This document shows, piece by piece, positions 25,798 through 34,538 of a stretch of 64,000 nt of DNA. Source of the DNA: Betaproteobacteria bacterium. Lineage in GTDB: Bacteria; Pseudomonadota; Gammaproteobacteria; Burkholderiales; Rhodocyclaceae. The translations under genes and the position numbers were made by a program. The DNA is taken from contig JADJLT010000001.1 in NCBI GenBank assembly GCA_016709965.1, positions 1,695,001-1,759,000 of the forward strand, written 5' to 3'. The stretch's first letter is position 1; each line of letters starts with the position of its first letter. The notes below the pieces were generated by a model. It searched no databases. It was given only the letters and a program-made list of their open reading frames with translations, and was not told the origin of the DNA.

Positions 25798-26658
25798 TCA
25801 GGCGCTCTTCAAGGCCAGAAATTCGTCGATCAGACGCACCAACAAGGCCTCCTCATCGCCTTCGCTCAAGCCAAGAATGTCGGCGACCTGCTTCATCTTC
25901 CCCGGATTGATCCGAGTACGCGCCGGCGTGACAACTTCAGCCGACGCCATTGCCGATGGCGTAAGCTCAGCCGGTGCTGCTTCGGGAGCCGGCACATCCT
26001 TCTTCTTGCGCCCGCCCCCGGCATCTGACAGCGCTTTGTCCATCACCTTTTTTGAGACTTTTTCGCCCTCGGGCAGTTGCGCAATCTGGCTGATCAGCAA
26101 ATCCGCTTTGGCCCCGTCTTTTTTGGCCAGTTTTTCCAGTTGTACTGCGGCACCGGTACTCGAAATTTTTCCGGCATCGAGCAGCACAGTCACCTTTTCT
26201 GAAAGATTGGCAGCAGCTGTTGCCTGATTGAGCCAGGTCGGCGCCCGGGCGAAATGTTGAGCCGCCTCTTCCGGCGTTTCGAAACGGTCAGCCATTGCCT
26301 GAATGGCATTGGCCATATCACGCGCCTCCAGCCCGGAACGAACACCCAGCCCGATATTCTCGAAAATTTGCACCTCCAGCGCTTCGTCGGCCGTACAACT
26401 GCGAATAACTACCGGCACGCTGCTCTCGGCAGCCAGCATGGCAGCCTGGCGGCGGCGCTCGCCAACGATCACGGTATATCGGCCCGCAGTATTGGCCGGG
26501 CGGACGATCAGCGGGTGAATAACGCCCACCTTCCGTATCGAATTGGCCAGCCCCGTGAGACTCGCTTGGTCAATGTTCTGTCGGGGATGACTGGCATCCG
26601 GTTCGATCTGCGAAATTTCAAGGATCTGAAATTGCGTGGCGCTCTCTTTGAAGGTCAT
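25798..26658 (-). CDS. ParB/RepB/Spo0J-like partition protein, orphan
   Basis: A 286-residue protein. The ParB N-terminal domain is clear (LEISQIEPDASHPRQNID, then VIHPLIVRP and YTVIVGERRRQAAMLA, the CTP-binding GERRxxA box), followed by a helical DNA-binding segment (about 120-190) and an acidic or Ala/Pro-rich tail. There is no parA next to it and it is shorter and more divergent than typical chromosomal ParB, so it is probably a ParB-like accessory or remnant of an element rather than the chromosome segregation ParB. An in-frame TTG 11 codons upstream is less likely. The HU gene lies upstream behind a terminator. Confidence 0.8.
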   Translation of the reverse strand: MTFKESATQFQILEISQIEPDASHPRQNIDQASLTGLANSIRKVGVIHPLIVRPANTAGRYTVIVGERRRQAAMLAAESSVPVVIRSCTADEALEVQIFENIGLGVRSGLEARDMANAIQAMADRFETPEEAAQHFARAPTWLNQATAAANLSEKVTVLLDAGKISSTGAAVQLEKLAKKDGAKADLLISQIAQLPEGEKVSKKVMDKALSDAGGGRKKKDVPAPEAAPAELTPSAMASAEVVTPARTRINPGKMKQVADILGLSEGDEEALLVRLIDEFLALKSA

Positions 26659-26692
26659 GGCCGATTTACCAGTGTGAAATTTTTCAGGCAAT

Positions 26693-26724
26693 AAAAAGCC
26701 CCAGCAGGCAAACCTCTGGGGCCT
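26693..26724 (-). terminator. intrinsic terminator of the HU gene
   Basis: On the minus strand the stem GCCCCAG-AGG pairs with CCT-CTGGGGC around a CAAA/TTTG loop with a single bulge, and is followed by five T. It lies 18 bases after the HU stop and should uncouple HU from the ParB-like gene. Confidence 0.9.
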
Positions 26725-26741
26725 TGCAACAACAGTGCAGC

Positions 26742-27020
26742 TTATTTCTTGGCGACGGCGGCCTTGAAATTGGCACCGGCGGTGAACTTCGGCACGGTGG
26801 TAGCAGCGATCGACAGCTTTTCGCCGGTCTTCGGGTTCTTGCCTTCGCGAGCGGCGCGAGCAGAAGCCTTGAAGCTGCCGAAGCCGATGAGAGACACGGA
26901 GTCTCCGCTGGACACTGCGCCAACGATGGCGTCGAGAACGGCGTCAAGCGCCTTGGCAGCATCAACCTTGGTCAGGTCGGCTTCAGCTGCGATTGCATCA
27001 ATCAGTTCGGACTTGTTCAT
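26742..27020 (-). CDS. hup: HU-family nucleoid DNA-binding protein
   Basis: A 92-residue histone-like protein. MNKSELIDAIAAEADLTK opens the dimerisation helices, and GFGSFKASARAAREGKNPKTGE is the beta-arm region with the DNA-intercalating KNPKTG turn. It should bind and bend DNA as a dimer. ATG 27020 has AAGGAA seven bases upstream, and an upstream in-frame start is not needed. A monocistronic gene closed by a strong terminator. Confidence 0.95.
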   Translation of the reverse strand: MNKSELIDAIAAEADLTKVDAAKALDAVLDAIVGAVSSGDSVSLIGFGSFKASARAAREGKNPKTGEKLSIAATTVPKFTAGANFKAAVAKK

Positions 27021-27209
27021 CTGTATTCCTTGAGTTGTAAAAAGCGGGCTCAGGGTGGGAGGATTTCCGAACACCCTTGAAGGGCCGCAATTCTAAGTCC
27101 ATTCATGCTTAATCGCGAAGTATGATCATGACATTGATCGGCGATCACACTGCCCGGCGAACCGGAAGCGGGCCGCATAAGCCTGATGATGCGGACCAAA
27201 AGCCCGACA

Positions 27210-28886
27210 TCAGTCCGGCACTTTCCAGTCGAGATCGCGGTGGCGGGCAAGATGGCGTGGCGTCCATGACGCTGGAGAGCGGGAAACAAAATGATGGCGC
27301 GCAATATGGTATGAGGCATCGAAGCCGTAGAAATTGCGCTGCATTTCCTTCAACTCCTCTTCGCGGTACGCCGCCAGGGGCTTGATCGCTTCGTCAGACT
27401 GACGCCTGGCTTGTTTGTCGTCCAGCCTTTTCTGAAAATCGGGGAATGCAGCAAGTTCGGCCGCCCGACGAGCCACATCGACATGAAAGCCGGGGCCGGG
27501 CAGACAAGCATCGTAAAAGCCGAGCTTGACGGCTTCATGCGCCATCATTGGCAGTCGACGACGCATGACGGCCCTGGCGCCATCCTCGCCAACCCGCTGC
27601 GGCAAAAGGTAAGTCCAGAATTCCGAGCCGTACAGGTTACCCATGTTTTTGTAGTGCGGATTGAGCACGACCCCGTCGCGCACCCAGACAAAGTCGGCCG
27701 CCCGCGCCAGGAAACAACCGCCGGCGCCGGCATTGCCGCCGACGGCCGCTACTACCAGCCGGGTCTCGCATCGCAGGATGGTTTCAGCCAGATCGTCGAT
27801 GGCGTTGATGTTAGCCAACGACTCGTCAGCCGGGCTGTCGGCCGCCTCAATGAGGTTCAGGTGAATGCCGTTTGACCAGAAATCGCTGCCACCACGCAAC
27901 ACAATAACTTTGATCGCCCGCTCGGTTGCCCAGCGGAAGGCTTCGGTCAGGCGGCGGCATTGCTGCGCGCTCATCGCACCGTTGTAAAACTCGAAGCTGA
28001 GAAATCCGACGCCAGCCGCTTCTTCGTAGGCAATGTCCTGCCAGGTCGGCGTCGGCGACTTCCAAAGGCCGGCCAATGGCAGTTCGGGCAGGTCGGCGGC
28101 TTCTGCAAATGCGTGCGTGCTCGGCAACTTGATGCCTCCTGCCCGCTTCACGTGGCCGATCCAGATGCCGCCATCAACCGTTGCACGACAAATTGCCGTC
28201 TCGCGACGGCCAAGTACGCTTCCCGGCACACCTTTAAAAACAGCCTCCGGCCAGGCGTCAAACAGATGACAGGGGTGACCGAACAATTCGTCGGCAACAC
28301 CGGGAAAACCATCGGCTGCATTGAGCCGGGCGAGGATAGCGGCGGTGCTGTCGAGCGACCAATCGATGGCTCGATCAACCTGCGTCATGATGGCATGGGC
28401 CTGCCCAGGGACGCGTTCGGATTTGAAATTTCCGGCTTTTTCCCGGTCGACCGCAGCAATCACTGACCTGACTGCCGCCTCGGTCACTTCATTGCGATAA
28501 ATCGACGATTTCTTGCCCGGGCGCATCGGAACGGTTGCAGAGGCCCAAACCGGCCCTGCATCCATCTCGGCCTCCGCCTGCAGCACGGTCACACCCCAAT
28601 GCTTGAGGCCATGCTGAATCGCCCAATCCAGCGCCGACGGACCGCGGTCGCCAGGCTCACCTGGATGGACCACAAGACAGCAATAACGCGACCAGATCGA
28701 CTCGGGGATCGCCCGTTTCAGGAAAGGCGCAATGATCAGATCGGGCTTGAACAACGCTACCGCCTCTTCGGTCACGCCATCGGCGATATCGAATTCGATA
28801 CTGACATCGTGACCTCGCGCCACCATCTCGCAATAAAGGCGCTGCGTGAGGCTGTTAAAACCATGAGTGACAAAAAGAATTCGCAT
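27210..28886 (-). CDS. hypX: hydrogenase maturation factor HypX (HoxX), CO-synthesising
   Basis: A 558-residue two-domain protein. The N-terminal half resembles formyl-tetrahydrofolate transferases (MRILFVTHGFNSLTQRLY; HPGEPGDRGPSALDWAIQHG near residue 90). The C-terminal half is enoyl-CoA hydratase-like (VIVLRGGSDFWSNGIHLN; GGNAGAGGCFLARAADFVW). In characterised HypX the two parts convert formyl-THF through formyl-CoA to CO, supplying the active-site CO ligand of NiFe hydrogenase under air. Its presence suggests the cognate hydrogenase is oxygen-tolerant. It sits 380 bases beyond hypE, with a small opposite-strand gene between, so it probably has its own promoter. A dispersed-motif copy is read in frame as AAVDREKAG. 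Confidence 0.93.
   Translation of the reverse strand: MRILFVTHGFNSLTQRLYCEMVARGHDVSIEFDIADGVTEEAVALFKPDLIIAPFLKRAIPESIWSRYCCLVVHPGEPGDRGPSALDWAIQHGLKHWGVTVLQAEAEMDAGPVWASATVPMRPGKKSSIYRNEVTEAAVRSVIAAVDREKAGNFKSERVPGQAHAIMTQVDRAIDWSLDSTAAILARLNAADGFPGVADELFGHPCHLFDAWPEAVFKGVPGSVLGRRETAICRATVDGGIWIGHVKRAGGIKLPSTHAFAEAADLPELPLAGLWKSPTPTWQDIAYEEAAGVGFLSFEFYNGAMSAQQCRRLTEAFRWATERAIKVIVLRGGSDFWSNGIHLNLIEAADSPADESLANINAIDDLAETILRCETRLVVAAVGGNAGAGGCFLARAADFVWVRDGVVLNPHYKNMGNLYGSEFWTYLLPQRVGEDGARAVMRRRLPMMAHEAVKLGFYDACLPGPGFHVDVARRAAELAAFPDFQKRLDDKQARRQSDEAIKPLAAYREEELKEMQRNFYGFDASYHIARHHFVSRSPASWTPRHLARHRDLDWKVPD
28419..28460 (-). repeat. dispersed core/A-tract motif, copy 5 (inside hypX)
   Basis: Minus strand ATTGCTGCGGTCGACCGG, then GAAAAAGCC, then GGAAATTTCAAATCC. 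In frame it encodes IAAVDREKAGNFKS between the formyl-transferase core and the linker. Confidence 0.85.
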
Positions 28887-29055
28887 AATCCACAGTTCTT
28901 TACATTTCATGCCGATGCGGTGAAGCACGGCAGGTCAAGGCTTTGCGGCGGGCGCCCTTCAATGCTGCATATACCTATAACTTTCGCGATATTTTTCAAT
29001 CGCTTGCATTTGGTTACGATGCGGTGCAGCAAAAAATATCAAGGGGTGAACCGAA

Positions 29056-29262
29056 ATGCGATCACAACGAAAACCTGCCAAGGCACTTAATACCGTGCTG
29101 TATCGCGCACCGCGACCGGAGTACGTCGCAGCCATCCGCTACCCGGACGGCCGTCGCGATCTCTTCCATATCCGTAACGCCGACAGCTTGGCCGATGCGC
29201 GCGAACTCGTTATTTCTGAAGTCGGCGACGTGCAGTCGGTCATGATTGCGCTGCGTCATTGA
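29056..29262 (+). CDS. small hypothetical protein, 68 residues
   Basis: A short basic protein opposite in strand to the hyp genes and lying in the hypE-hypX gap. A good ribosome site AAGGGGTG precedes the ATG by seven bases, and the sequence is protein-like (EYVAAIRYPDGRRDLFHIRN) without hydrophobic segment. I do not recognise the family. The strand and isolation suggest an independent gene; a regulatory or accessory role for the hydrogenase system is only a positional guess. Confidence 0.65.
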   Translation: MRSQRKPAKALNTVLYRAPRPEYVAAIRYPDGRRDLFHIRNADSLADARELVISEVGDVQSVMIALRH

Positions 29263-29266
29263 TCGT

Positions 29267-30319
29267 TTAACAAATACGCGGCAATTGTTCACCACTCAGC
29301 CAGTCCACAATGCGCTTGCCGCCAAAACCGGTCGTCATCTGGACAAAATGATGGTCGTCTTCATGCACCCGGCCGATGATAGCAGCCTCACTCCCCAGCG
29401 GATGAGCGCGCATTGCAGCCACTAGCTTCTCTGCATCCTGTTCGACGCAGATCGCTACCAGTTTCCCCTCGTTCGCTACGTAAAGCGGGTCCAGCCCCAG
29501 AAATTCGCAGGCCGCACTAACCGCCGGCTTCACCGGCACATCCTTTTCCTGCAACATCATCCCGACGCCGGATTGCTTGGCGATTTCATTCAAGGTTGTC
29601 GCCAGTCCGCCTCGCGTTGGGTCGCGCAGGACATGGATGTCCGCACCGCTGGCCCGCATTGCGTCAATCAAACCATGCAGTGCTGCCGTATCGGAAACGA
29701 TGGGGGACTCAAAACCGAGACTTTCGCGAACCGCCATGATCGCCATGCCATGGTCACCCAGCGTGCCAGAAACCAGGATTGCATCGCCCGGCTTTGCATG
29801 GCGCCCCGACAATTCGCGCCCCGGTGCCACGACACCAACGCCGGTTGTCGTGATGAACACACCATCGCCCTTGCCACGCTCTACCACCTTGGTGTCACCA
29901 GTGACAACCGGCACCCCGGCCGCTTTGGACGCATTGGCCATGCTTTGCACGATACGCACCAAATCGGCGATTTTGAATCCCTCTTCAATGATAAAGGCTG
30001 CTGACAAATACAACGGCCTCGCCCCCATCACTGCCACGTCATTGATCGTGCCATGAACGGACAGACAACCGATGTCCCCACCGGGGAAGAACAGCGGCGA
30101 AACCACATGGGCATCTGTCGCCATCACCATTCGCCCCTCACTCACGGCCGGCAACAGAGCGCCATCGTCGCCTTGAGCCAGATATTCGTTGCCGAGGTAT
30201 TTGGCAAACAACTCCTCGATCAATTGCGCCATAGCCCGGCCACCGGCACCGTGCGCCATGTCGATCCGGCCATGCTTGATATCGAGCGGACGGAGGTAGT
30301 TTTTCCCGGTGTCAGGCAT
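29267..30319 (-). CDS. hypE: hydrogenase maturation carbamoyl dehydratase HypE
   Basis: A 350-residue PurM-like ATPase that dehydrates a thiocarbamoyl group on its C-terminal cysteine to thiocyanate for the active-site CN ligands. The protein ends in PRIC, exactly the required C-terminal cysteine tail. Other blocks are DMAHGAGGRAM, AQGDDGALLPAV, SVHGTINDVAVMGA and VVTGDTKVVERGKGDG. ATG 30319 overlaps the hypD stop by eight bases and matches the family start; upstream in-frame codons belong to antisense hypD. Confidence 0.97.
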   Translation of the reverse strand: MPDTGKNYLRPLDIKHGRIDMAHGAGGRAMAQLIEELFAKYLGNEYLAQGDDGALLPAVSEGRMVMATDAHVVSPLFFPGGDIGCLSVHGTINDVAVMGARPLYLSAAFIIEEGFKIADLVRIVQSMANASKAAGVPVVTGDTKVVERGKGDGVFITTTGVGVVAPGRELSGRHAKPGDAILVSGTLGDHGMAIMAVRESLGFESPIVSDTAALHGLIDAMRASGADIHVLRDPTRGGLATTLNEIAKQSGVGMMLQEKDVPVKPAVSAACEFLGLDPLYVANEGKLVAICVEQDAEKLVAAMRAHPLGSEAAIIGRVHEDDHHFVQMTTGFGGKRIVDWLSGEQLPRIC

Positions 30320-31436
30320 CCTTGTACCGTCCGTAAGTGTAGTGGGCCGCGCAGGCGCCTTCGGAGCTGACCATGCAAGAACCGACAGGATTCTCGGGCG
30401 TGCAGACCGTACCAAAAATCCGGCAGTCCTGCGGCCGCTTGACACCGCGCAGGATGGCACCGCATTCGCAGGCCTTGTTATCAGGCACCGACCGATAATC
30501 AACAGGAAAACGCCTTTCGGCATCAAATTCGGCGAACTGGCCGCGAATGCGCAATGCAGAGTAGGGAAGTGCATTCAACCCGCGCCACTCGAAACTTTTC
30601 CGCAATTCAAATACGTCGGCCACCAGTTGCTGTGCCTTCTTGTTGCCCTCACGGTCGACGGCCCGCGAAAACTCGTTTTCGACCTCGGCTCTACCTTCGT
30701 TGACCTGTCGTATCAGCATCTTGATCGCCTGCATCACATCAAGCGGCTCGAAACCGGCAATCACCACCGGCTTGCGGTATTCCTCGGCAAAGAACTCATA
30801 CGGCCGGCTGCCAATGATGGTCGAAACATGAGCCGGCCCGATAAAGCCATCCAGCGGCACAGTCCCCCACTGGCGCACCTCGGGCGATTCGAGAATGCTG
30901 GCAATCGCCGATGGTGTCAGCACATGGCAGCACAGTACCGAAAAATTCTTCAGCCCCAGCGCCGCGGCCTGCTTGATGGCCACAGCCGTCGGCGGCGCGG
31001 TGGTTTCGAAGCCGATGGCGAAGAAAACCACCTGCTTGTCCGGATTTCTCTGCGCCAGGGTCACTGCGTCGGCACTCGAATAAACCATCCGGATATCCCC
31101 GCCACGGGCTTTGGCTTTCAGCAGGGACAAGCCGTCAGAGGCCGGTACGCGCAGGCAATCGCCGTAAGTGCATAGCGTCACCCCTTGTTCCAGCGCAAGG
31201 CGGATTGCCTGATCAACACGGCCGATTGGCAGCACGCAGACCGGGCAACCCGGGCCATGAATCATCCTGACGTTGTCCGGCAACAGATCGCAAACCCCGT
31301 AGCGCGAGATGGCGTGGGTGTGGCCGCCACAGAACTCCATGAAATGGTAGCGGTGCGCCGGATCGGCCTCGCGGGCTATAACCCCGGCCAAGCCTTTGGC
31401 CAGGTCCCCATCCCGGAATTCGTCGATGTACTTCAT
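30312..31436 (-). CDS. hypD: hydrogenase maturation protein HypD
   Basis: A 374-residue iron-sulfur scaffold that with HypC assembles the Fe(CN)2CO unit. Conserved motifs present are FMEFCGGHTHAISRYG, MIHGPGCPVCVLPIG, FFAIGFETTAPPTA and VLCCHVLTPSAI, plus the C-terminal cysteine set (CECG, CRIFGTVC, GSCMVSSEGACAA) for the 4Fe-4S cluster. It starts by overlapping the hypC stop and overlaps hypE, so all three are translationally coupled. Confidence 0.97.
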   Translation of the reverse strand: MKYIDEFRDGDLAKGLAGVIAREADPAHRYHFMEFCGGHTHAISRYGVCDLLPDNVRMIHGPGCPVCVLPIGRVDQAIRLALEQGVTLCTYGDCLRVPASDGLSLLKAKARGGDIRMVYSSADAVTLAQRNPDKQVVFFAIGFETTAPPTAVAIKQAAALGLKNFSVLCCHVLTPSAIASILESPEVRQWGTVPLDGFIGPAHVSTIIGSRPYEFFAEEYRKPVVIAGFEPLDVMQAIKMLIRQVNEGRAEVENEFSRAVDREGNKKAQQLVADVFELRKSFEWRGLNALPYSALRIRGQFAEFDAERRFPVDYRSVPDNKACECGAILRGVKRPQDCRIFGTVCTPENPVGSCMVSSEGACAAHYTYGRYKDA

Positions 31437-31684
31437 CAGTGCAAAATCGGATCGCCGTCATCGAAAGCCGCTTCGCCCATTTCGGCAAACAGCTTGAGGG
31501 TCTTTGCTGCCTCGTCCGGATCCAGTTTGTTCAGCGCATAGCCGACGTGGACGATCACGTAATCGCCGACGACCACGCCCTCGACCAGCGCCAGCGAAAT
31601 TTCCTTCCGGACCCCGGCCAGATCGACCAGGGCATTGTCACCATCGCGCAGCTCAACGACTTGTGCGGGAATTGCCAGACACAT
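31436..31684 (-). CDS. hypC: hydrogenase maturation chaperone HypC
   Basis: An 82-residue beta-barrel chaperone that carries the Fe(CN)2CO group with HypD and docks on the hydrogenase large subunit. MCLAIP, with the essential Cys2 exposed after Met removal, opens the protein, followed by VDLAGVRKEISL and VGDYVIVHVGYAL. It is in the expected position before hypD. Confidence 0.97.
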   Translation of the reverse strand: MCLAIPAQVVELRDGDNALVDLAGVRKEISLALVEGVVVGDYVIVHVGYALNKLDPDEAAKTLKLFAEMGEAAFDDGDPILH

Positions 31685-31713
31685 GACGGCTCCTCAAATA
31701 CTGATGATTCGAC

Positions 31714-32199
31714 TTATCGACGACCGGTGAAGGCGCGCAGAAAGCCGCGCCGACTGACCTGCCGCGGCGGTTCTTCGCTCGCCGCTGGCACCGGTATGAT
31801 CAGACCAAGCGCCACGCGTGCATCGGCGGCCAGATGGCGTGCCGCCGCGTTATCACTCACCGCAGCCATCGAATCGACCAGATCAACGTACTGATAATCT
31901 CCAAGCACCGGATCATGCGCGGCAAAAAATCGCCAGTCCACGCCCCCCAAGGCCACGTAACGCTGTTGCCCGAGGGGAATATGGCCCCACAAGTCGCCCC
32001 CGCCCGGCAGCAGGATGACCCTAACGAAGCCCGGCGCAATAACGGCAGCCAGCCAGTCGCCCTTTTCCCGAACACACCAGCAAACTTCGTTGGATAGCGC
32101 GAGGTTTGGCGACAAGCCTTCAGCGAGCGCAGTACAGCGCTGCGCCAGCGTGCTTGCCGGATCGGATTGCCAGTCGGTCGGTGCGGTTATTTCACTCAA
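31714..32199 (-). CDS. HybE/HupJ-family hydrogenase assembly chaperone
   Basis: A 161-residue protein like HybE/HupJ, which handles the small or large subunit of uptake hydrogenase before export. Family-like strips are ALSNEVCWCVREKGDWLAAV, APGFVRVILLPGGGDLW and AAHDPVLGDYQYVDLVDSM. The C-terminus carries SRRGFLRAFTGRR, a basic tail that resembles the twin-arginine-type extension seen in some homologues. There is no ATG after the hypF stop; a TTG at 32199 overlaps the hypF TGA and has AAGGA upstream, so I use it. It lies between hypF and hypC, and the presence of this family suggests a membrane-bound uptake hydrogenase. Confidence 0.8.
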   Translation of the reverse strand: MSEITAPTDWQSDPASTLAQRCTALAEGLSPNLALSNEVCWCVREKGDWLAAVIAPGFVRVILLPGGGDLWGHIPLGQQRYVALGGVDWRFFAAHDPVLGDYQYVDLVDSMAAVSDNAAARHLAADARVALGLIIPVPAASEEPPRQVSRRGFLRAFTGRR

Positions 32200-34538
32200 A
32201 GCATTTCCTTCGTTACAGGCTGATCCGCTGAATTTTCGCCGCTCAAGGGCAGGCCGGCAAGCAGGCTGCGACGCGCCACCCAAGCCTGACCTAGCGCCAG
32301 ACCACCATCGTTGGCAGGGACCTGACGGGCTTCGATCAGCTCGATCTCAGCCACCTCCAGGTGCTTGCGCAGTGCCGTCATCAAGACAGCATTCACCGCG
32401 CAGCCACCGCCAATTGCGATTTTTACGCCTTTTTTCCGGTCGACCGCGGCTAGTACCCATGCCGCCAGCCCGGCCGCGACCGTCGCGTGAAAGAGCGCCG
32501 CGCCTTGTGCGGCATCGTCCTTGCACCCCATCAGCGCCTGAAGCATGGGCGAAAAATCGAGAACCGCACCGTCTTCCAGCAAAACGTAGCCATCCGGCAA
32601 GGCGTCAACCGGGCCGTAGCGGGCAGCCAGACCCTCAAGCTCCATCGCCGCCTGTCCTTCAAAATGCATCAGGTCGCGCACGCCGAGCAGGCCGGCGGCT
32701 GCGTCGAACCATCGGCCCAAACTGGTGGTTGGCGGGCAGCGCAGCTTGCGGGCAAGCATGGTGAGCAGCGGGCCGGGATCCCGCGTCGGGTAGTACTGCT
32801 TGATCCAGCCGCCGACGCGGTAGCCCAGTCCGGCGCCATGCAGGGCGGAGACGGCCATGCGCCAAGGTTCTTTGGCAGCGCGGTCGCCGCCGGGCATGGC
32901 CAAGGGGCTGAGATGGCCGAGGCGTTCGCAATTTGTACCATCGAGACGCAGCAGTTCGCCACCCCACGCAGCACCATCCAGGCCGAGGCCAACGCCATCG
33001 ATCGCCAAGCCTGAAATCGGCTCGATCACACCATGTTCGGCGCAAATCGCAGCAATATGGGCATGATGATGCCCTACTGCAATGGCCGGAATGCCCAGCT
33101 TTTCGGCCATCCGTACAGCGAGTAGCGTCGATGGAAAGTCGGGATGCAGATCATGGGCGATAGCATCGGGCCGGACATCGAGAATCGACAGCAGATGGTC
33201 GACCGTTTCTTCGAGGAAGCCAATGGTTGCGACATTGTCCAGGCCACCGATGTGTTGCGATAAAAAGGCTTCACGGCCTTTCATGACGCAGATACTGTTT
33301 TTCAGAAAGCCGCCCAGGGCGAGCACGGTCGGGCCGTCTTCAGCCAGCGGAATCGGTACCGGCACATAGCCGCGAGCACGGCGAATGAAACTTGGGCCGG
33401 CGCGAACAACAGAGTCATCACAGCGGATCACAATGTCGCGATCGTGCAGCAAATAGGCGTCGGCAATACCGGCCAGCCGTTCCAGCGCCTCGTCATTGGC
33501 GATCACCAGCGGCTCGCCGTGCGGGTTGGCGCTGGTCATGACCAGCAGGAGTTCGCTCGGTCTGGCCAGCCACTCGGTACCGCCTGGACGGCCGGCAGCT
33601 TCGTGCCACAGCAGCAGGTGAAGTGGGGTGGTCGGCAGCATGGCGCCCAGCCAGGCCAGTCCAGGGGCAATGCCCTTTAATTCAGCGCCGCCCTTGGGGC
33701 AGAGCACGATGGGTGCCGCCACACTTTGCAGGAGCGTCAGCTCCGCCTCGCCTATCCTTGCGTGCCCGGCCAGCGAAATCGCATTCAAGGCCATGACCGC
33801 GAAGGGCTTTTCCTCGCGTTGCTTGCGTTCGCGCAGTTCAGCCACCGCGGCTGCATTGTGTGCATCGCAAGCGAGGTGAAAGCCGCCGACGCCCTTGATC
33901 GCGACAATCTGGCCGTCGCGCAGCAGGCGCAATGTTTCGGCGACAGGATCGCCGGGCAGCGGCAAACCGTCAGCCGAAAGCAGGCTGAGTTGTGGGCCGC
34001 AAGCCGGGCAGCAAGTGGTTTCGGCATGAAAGCGCCGGTCAGCCGGCGCGCGGTATTCGGATTGACAGGTTTCGCACAGCTGAAAGGCCGCGAGGCTGGT
34101 TTGCGCCCGATCATAGGGAATCCGGCGGCTGACCGAGTAACGTGGCCCGCAATGGGTGCAGGTGGTAAACGCGTACCGCCAGCGGCGATTGGCCGGATCG
34201 CAGATGTCTGCGATGCAGTCCGGGCAGATCGCAGCGTCAGGCCCGATGGCAGTCTGGATTTCGCCGGCGGCACTGTCGAGAATGACAAACCCCTCGCCGA
34301 CCACCTCGGCCGCTTCATCGTCGATGGCGTCAATACGCGCCAGGCGTGGTATTTCCAGCGGCAAACGACTTTTGAATTTCGGCCAATTTTTGCCGTTGAC
34401 CGCAGCAATCACCCCGGCGCCATCGTTGCGCACCCAACCCGACAACCCGAGCTCATTGGCCAAGCGCCAGACGTAGGGCCGAAAGCCGACACCCTGAACC
34501 AGGCCATGAATGCGGAACAGGCGGCCGGTGGGAATCAT
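32196..34538 (-). CDS. hypF: carbamoyltransferase HypF
   Basis: A 780-residue enzyme that makes the carbamoyl group transferred to HypE, from carbamoyl phosphate and ATP. Domains in order are an acylphosphatase domain (1-90, VQGVGFRPYVWRLA), two CxxC zinc motifs (CPDCIADICDP and CTHCGPRY, about 110-165), a YrdC-like domain (about 200-385) and a Kae1-like domain (about 400-770) with HHHAHIAAICAEHG and the GGGCAVNAVL region. It overlaps hypB (ATGA) and the HybE gene. Unusually it contains two copies of the dispersed motif, one in the acylphosphatase domain and one near the C-terminus. Confidence 0.97.
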   Translation of the reverse strand: MIPTGRLFRIHGLVQGVGFRPYVWRLANELGLSGWVRNDGAGVIAAVNGKNWPKFKSRLPLEIPRLARIDAIDDEAAEVVGEGFVILDSAAGEIQTAIGPDAAICPDCIADICDPANRRWRYAFTTCTHCGPRYSVSRRIPYDRAQTSLAAFQLCETCQSEYRAPADRRFHAETTCCPACGPQLSLLSADGLPLPGDPVAETLRLLRDGQIVAIKGVGGFHLACDAHNAAAVAELRERKQREEKPFAVMALNAISLAGHARIGEAELTLLQSVAAPIVLCPKGGAELKGIAPGLAWLGAMLPTTPLHLLLWHEAAGRPGGTEWLARPSELLLVMTSANPHGEPLVIANDEALERLAGIADAYLLHDRDIVIRCDDSVVRAGPSFIRRARGYVPVPIPLAEDGPTVLALGGFLKNSICVMKGREAFLSQHIGGLDNVATIGFLEETVDHLLSILDVRPDAIAHDLHPDFPSTLLAVRMAEKLGIPAIAVGHHHAHIAAICAEHGVIEPISGLAIDGVGLGLDGAAWGGELLRLDGTNCERLGHLSPLAMPGGDRAAKEPWRMAVSALHGAGLGYRVGGWIKQYYPTRDPGPLLTMLARKLRCPPTTSLGRWFDAAAGLLGVRDLMHFEGQAAMELEGLAARYGPVDALPDGYVLLEDGAVLDFSPMLQALMGCKDDAAQGAALFHATVAAGLAAWVLAAVDRKKGVKIAIGGGCAVNAVLMTALRKHLEVAEIELIEARQVPANDGGLALGQAWVARRSLLAGLPLSGENSADQPVTKEML
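32412..32453 (-). repeat. dispersed core/A-tract motif, copy 6 (hypF, C-terminal)
   Basis: Minus strand CTAGCCGCGGTCGACCGG, then AAAAAAGGC, then GTAAAAATCGCAATT. In frame as LAAVDRKKGVKIAI. Confidence 0.85.
34368..34409 (-). repeat. dispersed core/A-tract motif, copy 7 (hypF, N-terminal)
   Basis: Minus strand ATTGCTGCGGTCAACGGC, then AAAAATTGGCC, then GAAATTCAAAAGT. In frame as IAAVNGKNWPKFKS in the acylphosphatase domain. Confidence 0.85.

Noticed and set aside
30650..30690. Weak motif-like sequence in hypD (AVDREGNKK)
   Set aside because: Core GCCGTCGACC differs at the key GCGGTC and no second tract follows.
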